Both the position numbers and the translations under genes were made by a program. From a virus: DNA of 64,000 nucleotides. The stretch lies in the IMG/VR virus record IMGVR_UViG_3300023174_005299, positions 1-64,000 of that record. The stretch is one strand, 5' to 3'. Each line of letters opens with the position of its first letter. Positions within the stretch are counted from its first letter, which is position 1. Below the pieces are notes generated by a model, which saw only the letters and a list, made by a program, of their open reading frames with translations, ran no database searches and was not told the origin of the DNA. Below are positions 60,320 to 64,000 of the stretch, in pieces.

Positions 60320-60874
60320 TTATATACCAGCGATGTTCTGTAGTTGTCGAATATCTGGTTGGCGGTCAAAAATCTGCACTGGTTGTATACCAGCAGCCAC
60401 TCGCATCTCATTGAGACCTTGTTCTTTTTCTTGACGATATAGGTGCGGACTCAATGGAACCAAACGATCAAATTCTTCACGACTGAAGGGATAATCTTTG
60501 TCATTGTAATGCATGGTCCAATCCTTGGGCTCAAACTCAGTTAGAGTGGATAAATCTTCGAGTAGCTGTGCAACCCATTCTCCGGCATTGCTTCTGCGAC
60601 GCATTTCAATGTACACCAAATAACGCCCGGGCTTGATTTCTCCGGGACTTTGATCAGCATCCATGACAAAATCATAGCCTTTTTCAAACCAAGATGCCAG
60701 ATCACGAGCAGCCTGTTTGCTACGAACAAAGAAACTGATGACAATGATTTCATCATCATCACCCATTTTGCTGGCAAACTCATCTATGTGAACAGTGGGC
60801 TTTAACATGCCCTCCATGTCTTTGTATTCAAGAGCTTCAAATAGATGGAGCGATTGGTTGTTGAGGTTGTGCAT
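60320..60874 (-). CDS. conserved-type phage protein, 184 aa
   Basis: The start ATG 60874 (MHNLNNQSLHLFEALEYK) follows AGGACAACCAA and lies inside the end of the upstream gene; an in-frame ATG at 60922 is the alternative. The product is alpha/beta (IIVISFFVRSKQAARDLASW, GRYLVYIEMRRRSNAGEWV) and looks like a well-kept family of T4-like aquatic phages, with no known function. Confidence 0.6.
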   Translation of the reverse strand: MHNLNNQSLHLFEALEYKDMEGMLKPTVHIDEFASKMGDDDEIIVISFFVRSKQAARDLASWFEKGYDFVMDADQSPGEIKPGRYLVYIEMRRRSNAGEWVAQLLEDLSTLTEFEPKDWTMHYNDKDYPFSREEFDRLVPLSPHLYRQEKEQGLNEMRVAAGIQPVQIFDRQPDIRQLQNIAGI

Positions 60875-61439
60875 TTGGTTGTCCTGGTGCCAGCTCAGTC
60901 TGTTGTGCTTGTGCTGGCGCATTTTTAAATTCTTCTTGATCTATGTCTTTTTCGTAGGCCTGATCCAAGTCTTCAAGATCAATGGATTCGTCTTCTAGAT
61001 CAATACTGCCGGTCCTGATGTCAGTCATCAAGCTCTTGGGCATGGTGATCTCCACCAGCCAGACTGGACGCTTGATCAATCTTGCCTTGTGTGTGCCCGG
61101 AAGATAATCATCAGGATCTTCGACTTTGATTGGAATACTTATTTCGGTTTTTTTGAACTTGACTTCGCAGTCAAACGGCAATAATCTGCGACCGCCGCGG
61201 GGGTCAGGCATCAATGATGCTGGGTACATGAACGTACAACTGACCTTGTATCTGCCAATCACTGGTCCTGACACCAGCTCGCCAAGACTCCAGTTTTTAA
61301 AGGCATATAGATCCAATTCATCTAACACACGCTCAAAGTCCAAAAGGCTGAGAATACTGCCATCGCTCATGTACAGTTTTTTGATATTGTCAGCTACTAG
61401 CCAGTAGTCTGTGTGATTGCGGAAAATGTCCTTGTCCAT
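60837..61439 (-). CDS. conserved-type phage protein, 200 aa
   Basis: The first 150 residues form an alpha/beta domain (LSLLDFERVLDELDLYAFKNW, FDCEVKFKKTEISIPIKV, RPVWLVEITMP). The tail is acidic, then Gln/Pro-rich (EFKNAPAQAQQTELAPGQP) and overlaps the start of the next gene. The ATG is preceded by a perfect TATAAATA box at 5 nt and no ribosome-binding site. Unknown function. Confidence 0.65.
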   Translation of the reverse strand: MDKDIFRNHTDYWLVADNIKKLYMSDGSILSLLDFERVLDELDLYAFKNWSLGELVSGPVIGRYKVSCTFMYPASLMPDPRGGRRLLPFDCEVKFKKTEISIPIKVEDPDDYLPGTHKARLIKRPVWLVEITMPKSLMTDIRTGSIDLEDESIDLEDLDQAYEKDIDQEEFKNAPAQAQQTELAPGQPNAQPQQPIAPSI

Positions 61440-61457
61440 GCAAGTATTTATACTTGC
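61440..61457. promoter_or_regulatory. 18-bp palindrome containing an exact late box
   Basis: GCAAGTA and TACTTGC form a perfect 7-bp inverted repeat with TTTA in the centre. The minus strand reads TATAAATA at 61445-61452, ending 5 nt before ATG 61439. It is both a candidate late promoter and a candidate operator. Confidence 0.6.
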
Positions 61458-61553
61458 TGTAGGCTTTTGTTGTATAACAAGATTTCAGAGTTAGAATAAT
61501 ACTTAGTCGATATTAATTAGATATAACACACACGAAAACTGGCACAACAACAC

Positions 61554-61561
61554 TCTAAATA
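61554..61561 (+). promoter_or_regulatory. late-type promoter box before phoH
   Basis: The plus strand reads TCTAAATA, 20 nt before ATG 61582, with AAAGGT between as ribosome-binding site. It shares the divergent gap 61440-61581 with the minus-strand box. Confidence 0.45.
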
Positions 61562-61581
61562 CTTGTGCAAAGGTAGCCACT

Positions 61582-62349
61582 ATGACTAAAGGAGAAATAG
61601 ATTTGAGTCGAGCAAGAGGAACCAAGGCGCAACAACGTCGTTTGTTACACCAACAAATGGAAGTCGAAAATACAATCAACTTCAAACTAGCTTCAAAACA
61701 ACAATCAAAGCGTATTGAATTAAAACCAAAATCGCTGGCACAAGAAAAGCTAATACTAAGTCTAACAGACCCCAACACATATGTAACTGTGGCTGTGGGT
61801 CCAGCGGGCACCGGAAAAAGTTATCTAGCAATGCTGGCAGCTTTGAAGGCCTTTAAATCAGGAGAATGCCAAAAAATAATTCTCACACGTCCAGCAGTGG
61901 GTGTGGAAGATGAAAAACATGGATTTTTACCCGGGGACTTAAACAAGAAAATGGAACCTTGGACTCGTCCATTACTTGACATAATGAAGGAATTTTACCA
62001 TCCCAAAGATGTCATGAAAATGATCGAAGATGAAGTCATTGAGATTTCGCCCTTGGCATTCATGCGTGGTCGAACATTTAAAAATGCCTGGATTGTGGCA
62101 GATGAAATGCAGAATGCCACGCCTAACCAAGTCAAGATGTTGTTGACCCGCATTGGGGAAAACAGCAAGATCATTGTCACTGGTGACGTTGAACAAACGG
62201 ACAAAAACACCAGCAACAATGGGTTACTAGATCTCTGCGCCAAACTCAAGGCTTCAAAGTTTGCTGGCCTAGAAGTGTGCGAGCTAGGAGTGCGCGATGT
62301 CCAGCGCCATCCAATTATAAGTTCAGTACTTCAGCTATACAGCCAATGA
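61582..62349 (+). CDS. phoH: PhoH-like ATPase
   Basis: The 255 aa carry Walker A GPAGTGKS (73-80), ILTRPAVGVED, a Walker B-like VADEMQNA (about 172-179) and IVTGDVEQTD, the standard PhoH pattern. PhoH-like proteins are very common in aquatic phages; RNA-related or phosphate-stress roles have been suggested without firm proof. It converges with the HAD phosphatase gene one base away. Confidence 0.92.
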   Translation: MTKGEIDLSRARGTKAQQRRLLHQQMEVENTINFKLASKQQSKRIELKPKSLAQEKLILSLTDPNTYVTVAVGPAGTGKSYLAMLAALKAFKSGECQKIILTRPAVGVEDEKHGFLPGDLNKKMEPWTRPLLDIMKEFYHPKDVMKMIEDEVIEISPLAFMRGRTFKNAWIVADEMQNATPNQVKMLLTRIGENSKIIVTGDVEQTDKNTSNNGLLDLCAKLKASKFAGLEVCELGVRDVQRHPIISSVLQLYSQ

Positions 62350-62350
62350 C

Positions 62351-62944
62351 CTAAGATTGACCCACAATGATTTCGTAAATCTCTCGCCAGTTTTTTACAC
62401 GAGGAACTTGTGGGTCTTCATAGTCCATGTTATGACCATGCTCCATGAGCAATGGTTTTAGTCCCACTGCTAACCCAGACTGACAGTTTGCAATCTTGTC
62501 TTCAATCCACCAAAGCCCAGTGTCGGTGTAAGGGGCCAAGGCCTCATCTTTGTCTGCTCCAGTGTCCAGGAATATGAATTTATCAAATGCTGTTTTGCCA
62601 AACAATTTGTTGAGATTCATTCTACGCAGTTCTTGTGCATTTTCATCTTTGCTGAGTGATGTGATGGCATGAAACACATACCCATGTTCCTCGTGCAAGC
62701 GTTTAATGTAGTACATGGCATCACGCAAGGGCGGTAAAAAGCCAATTGATGCTGACTCATTGAAAATTTTAATTAGTTTTTTGCCTTGGCTGCTGTCAAT
62801 ACCATATTTTTTACCAATATCATACTTGAGCTCACCGCCGGGCACTTTGTTAAAGCCGTGTTGCTGTAAATAGACGTTGAATGCATATTCCCAGTCCAGG
62901 CAAACACCATCAATGTCAGTTAGTATTACTTTGTTTTGCTTCAT
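62351..62944 (-). CDS. HAD-superfamily phosphatase
   Basis: The 197 aa start KVILTDIDGVCLDW with the DxD nucleophile (D10, D12), have TSL as motif II and end with WIEDKIANCQSGLAVGLKPLLM, where the motif IV acids and a nucleotidase-like loop lie. Related phage proteins are often annotated as 5'-nucleotidase or polynucleotide-kinase-type phosphatase. It overlaps the 99-aa gene by 29 bases. Confidence 0.75.
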   Translation of the reverse strand: MKQNKVILTDIDGVCLDWEYAFNVYLQQHGFNKVPGGELKYDIGKKYGIDSSQGKKLIKIFNESASIGFLPPLRDAMYYIKRLHEEHGYVFHAITSLSKDENAQELRRMNLNKLFGKTAFDKFIFLDTGADKDEALAPYTDTGLWWIEDKIANCQSGLAVGLKPLLMEHGHNMDYEDPQVPRVKNWREIYEIIVGQS

Positions 62945-63215
62945 TTATTTTTTTCAAGTTGTCAATGATTGATAATTTAGATTCAATACCGTCAATGATT
63001 TTAGAATAGTGTTGGTAGTAAAAATCTCTAATTCGCTGCCATTCTTTTGGTACCTGAGTACCGGCCAAACTACATTGTAGCACAGATTGGGTTTTAAAGT
63101 CAAGAATGACGTTGGCCATTTGATAGTGTCTGGGTTTTAAACTTTTTTCCAAGGTCACTTGCTCATCCATTTTGCCATCTGGTTTGCGCACATAAGTGAT
63201 TACAAAATATCTCAT
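62916..63215 (-). CDS. hypothetical protein, 99 aa
   Basis: The first half is beta-rich (RYFVITYVRKPDGKMDEQVTL, YQMANVILDFKTQSVLQCSL) and the second a long helix ending QSNTN. It overlaps the radical SAM gene upstream (ATGA) and the HAD gene downstream. It is similar in style to small conserved proteins of T4-like aquatic phages. Unknown function. Confidence 0.65.
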   Translation of the reverse strand: MRYFVITYVRKPDGKMDEQVTLEKSLKPRHYQMANVILDFKTQSVLQCSLAGTQVPKEWQRIRDFYYQHYSKIIDGIESKLSIIDNLKKINEAKQSNTN

Positions 63216-64000
63216 GTTAATTCAATTCCTAAAAAATCTTTGTGTTTTAAATTTCTACGCTGGTCAATGTCATTGATGTATTTGGCCAGAATATCTGGCT
63301 GTCCAGTCTTGGCCAACAATGTCAATACTGTGTCCACTCGTGATTTAAAAATTACATCCTTGGTGTAGAACTTGCTGTTTTTCAATGTGTCCCATTTGGA
63401 TTCCATTAGTTTTTTCACTGATGTTGGCAAATTTTCCACCTGTAGTTCCGGGGGATTTACTAATATATCCAAGTCCCAGTGATCTGCATAATGTTCTATA
63501 CTCACTAACTCAGGTATGCCCATGATCGATACTGCATCAACCACAGTGTTGAACATGATGGTGCAATTAATTGATTTGGCCCACTCTAAATTACGAATAA
63601 ATTTATTCCATTTTAACGGCCAGCGATGATATTCATTCACAGCACCATATGCGTCAACACTGACTGTGAGTGTGAGTTTTTTGATTTTTGCCAGCGTTTG
63701 TTCAAGTTCGTCGGTGACCGAAGTCAAGTTGGTGTTGATCACAACTTCAGGCTGTGTTTCCAATTCACTAACTGCCTTTAACACATCAATGAATGACTCA
63801 ATGATCAATGGTTCACCACCGGCCATGTAGATCTTCTTAGATTTTAGTATGTCACTAAGTGACCATGGGGGAGTGTGTTTTGCAACAGTGACTTCTAGTT
63901 CTTTGGCCCAAAGGCTGCTGTGCCTGGGTCCACATCCAATACAGGCTAGATTGCATTTGTTGTCATACCGCAGATCATAAAACCAAATTTGATCCGGGCT
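63212..64000 (-). CDS. radical SAM protein, 5' end outside the window
   Basis: The frame stays open to the window edge. It reads LRYDNKCNLACIGCG near the edge, giving the C-x3-C-x2-C cluster site, then YMAGGEPL, the GGE SAM-binding motif, and INTNLTSVTD and LTVSVDAYG further in. This is the twitch/SPASM-type layout also seen at 20616. The visible part is about 262 residues; an ATG at 63826 is internal and not the start. The substrate is unknown. Confidence 0.8.
   Translation of the reverse strand, partial: SPDQIWFYDLRYDNKCNLACIGCGPRHSSLWAKELEVTVAKHTPPWSLSDILKSKKIYMAGGEPLIIESFIDVLKAVSELETQPEVVINTNLTSVTDELEQTLAKIKKLTLTVSVDAYGAVNEYHRWPLKWNKFIRNLEWAKSINCTIMFNTVVDAVSIMGIPELVSIEHYADHWDLDILVNPPELQVENLPTSVKKLMESKWDTLKNSKFYTKDVIFKSRVDTVLTLLAKTGQPDILAKYINDIDQRRNLKHKDFLGIELT

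Noticed and set aside
63212-63826. Complete 204-aa protein starting at 63826
   Set aside because: The Met at 63826 lies in the YMAGGEP motif of a radical SAM protein; the frame and its CNLACIGC motif continue to the window edge, so the gene is truncated here.
1-64000. tRNA genes, CRISPR arrays, insertion sequences, integrase or attachment sites
   Set aside because: None was seen. Gaps are all under 200 bases and no cloverleaf, spaced direct-repeat array or transposase motif was recognised by eye. A tRNA scan was not possible.

Overview
The window reads as part of the genome of a large tailed phage of the T4-like myovirus kind. It carries a family B DNA polymerase, a gp45-type sliding clamp, PhoH, a MazG-like pyrophosphohydrolase, GTP cyclohydrolase, 2OG-Fe(II) oxygenase-like proteins, a holin, a GH19 endolysin with a spanin pair, many small unknown proteins, and almost gap-free operons in which stop and start codons overlap (ATGA, TGATG, TAATG). 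No terminase, portal, major capsid or tail gene, no tRNA, no integrase and no insertion sequence was recognised. Host-type genes (a Bug/TctC-type receptor, a dicarboxylate/amino-acid symporter, a D-Asp/Glu racemase) hint at a betaproteobacterial host, perhaps a freshwater Burkholderiales; this is inference and weak.

Layout. 1-22.3 kb (all minus): nucleotide and base-modification metabolism and replication: MazG-like, MetK, QueE, a methyltransferase, a glycosyltransferase, QueD, an oxygenase, a HIT protein, FolE, GalE, a second glycosyltransferase, a PTPS/QueD-like T-fold protein, a DpdA/TGT-like transglycosylase, DUF2061, sliding clamp, DNA polymerase, a DsbA-like small protein, AhcY, a radical SAM enzyme and an SDR. 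FolE-QueD-QueE-DpdA is the signature of 7-deazaguanine modification of phage DNA; MetK and AhcY close the S-adenosylmethionine cycle around it.

22.4-35.0 kb (minus): a cassette of odd multi-domain proteins. Five start with the same tag, M(R/K)A-x-(E/D)-F, and several carry repeated GVAE-type tetrapeptides between short modules or enzyme domains (GNAT, ParB-like, gp88-like, nucleotidyltransferase, metallopeptidase-like, kinase-like and probably ADP-ribosyltransferase). The tag resembles the capsid-targeting sequence of T4 internal proteins, and the tetrapeptides resemble prohead-protease sites. I propose that this is a packaged, protease-processed cargo of injected effectors. It is the most interesting system in the window.

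35-41.3 kb (minus): virion-like small proteins, a ClpA-type unfoldase, a DnaJ/CbpA-type chaperone, a small secreted protein and the holin. 41.5-46.1 kb (plus): a secreted Asn-rich repeat protein, a secreted Pro-rich protein, two membrane proteins and a fatty-acid desaturase. 46.0-49.4 kb (minus): an uptake cassette of amino-acid binding protein, symporter, membrane protein and racemase. 49.5-51.5 kb: a DUF4337 protein and the endolysin/i-spanin/o-spanin lysis cassette. 51.6-58.8 kb: sulfotransferase-like proteins with an APS-kinase-like/nucleotidyltransferase fusion, SGNH hydrolase, oxygenase, Bug receptor, glutamine amidotransferase and a ferritin-like protein. 58.9-64 kb: a methyltransferase, an SGNH-like protein, two conserved unknowns, PhoH, a HAD phosphatase and a truncated radical SAM enzyme at the edge.

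Regulation. Metabolic and replication genes have host sigma70-type promoters, three with both consensus hexamers (polymerase, DsbA-like, SDR). A T4-late-like box (TATAAATA and NNTAAATA variants) lies in four of the five divergent gaps facing both ways, and before several other genes. In several cases the -10 or late box sits only 3-9 nt before the start codon, which suggests leaderless messages. Calls rest on reading motifs and translations by eye; no database search was possible.
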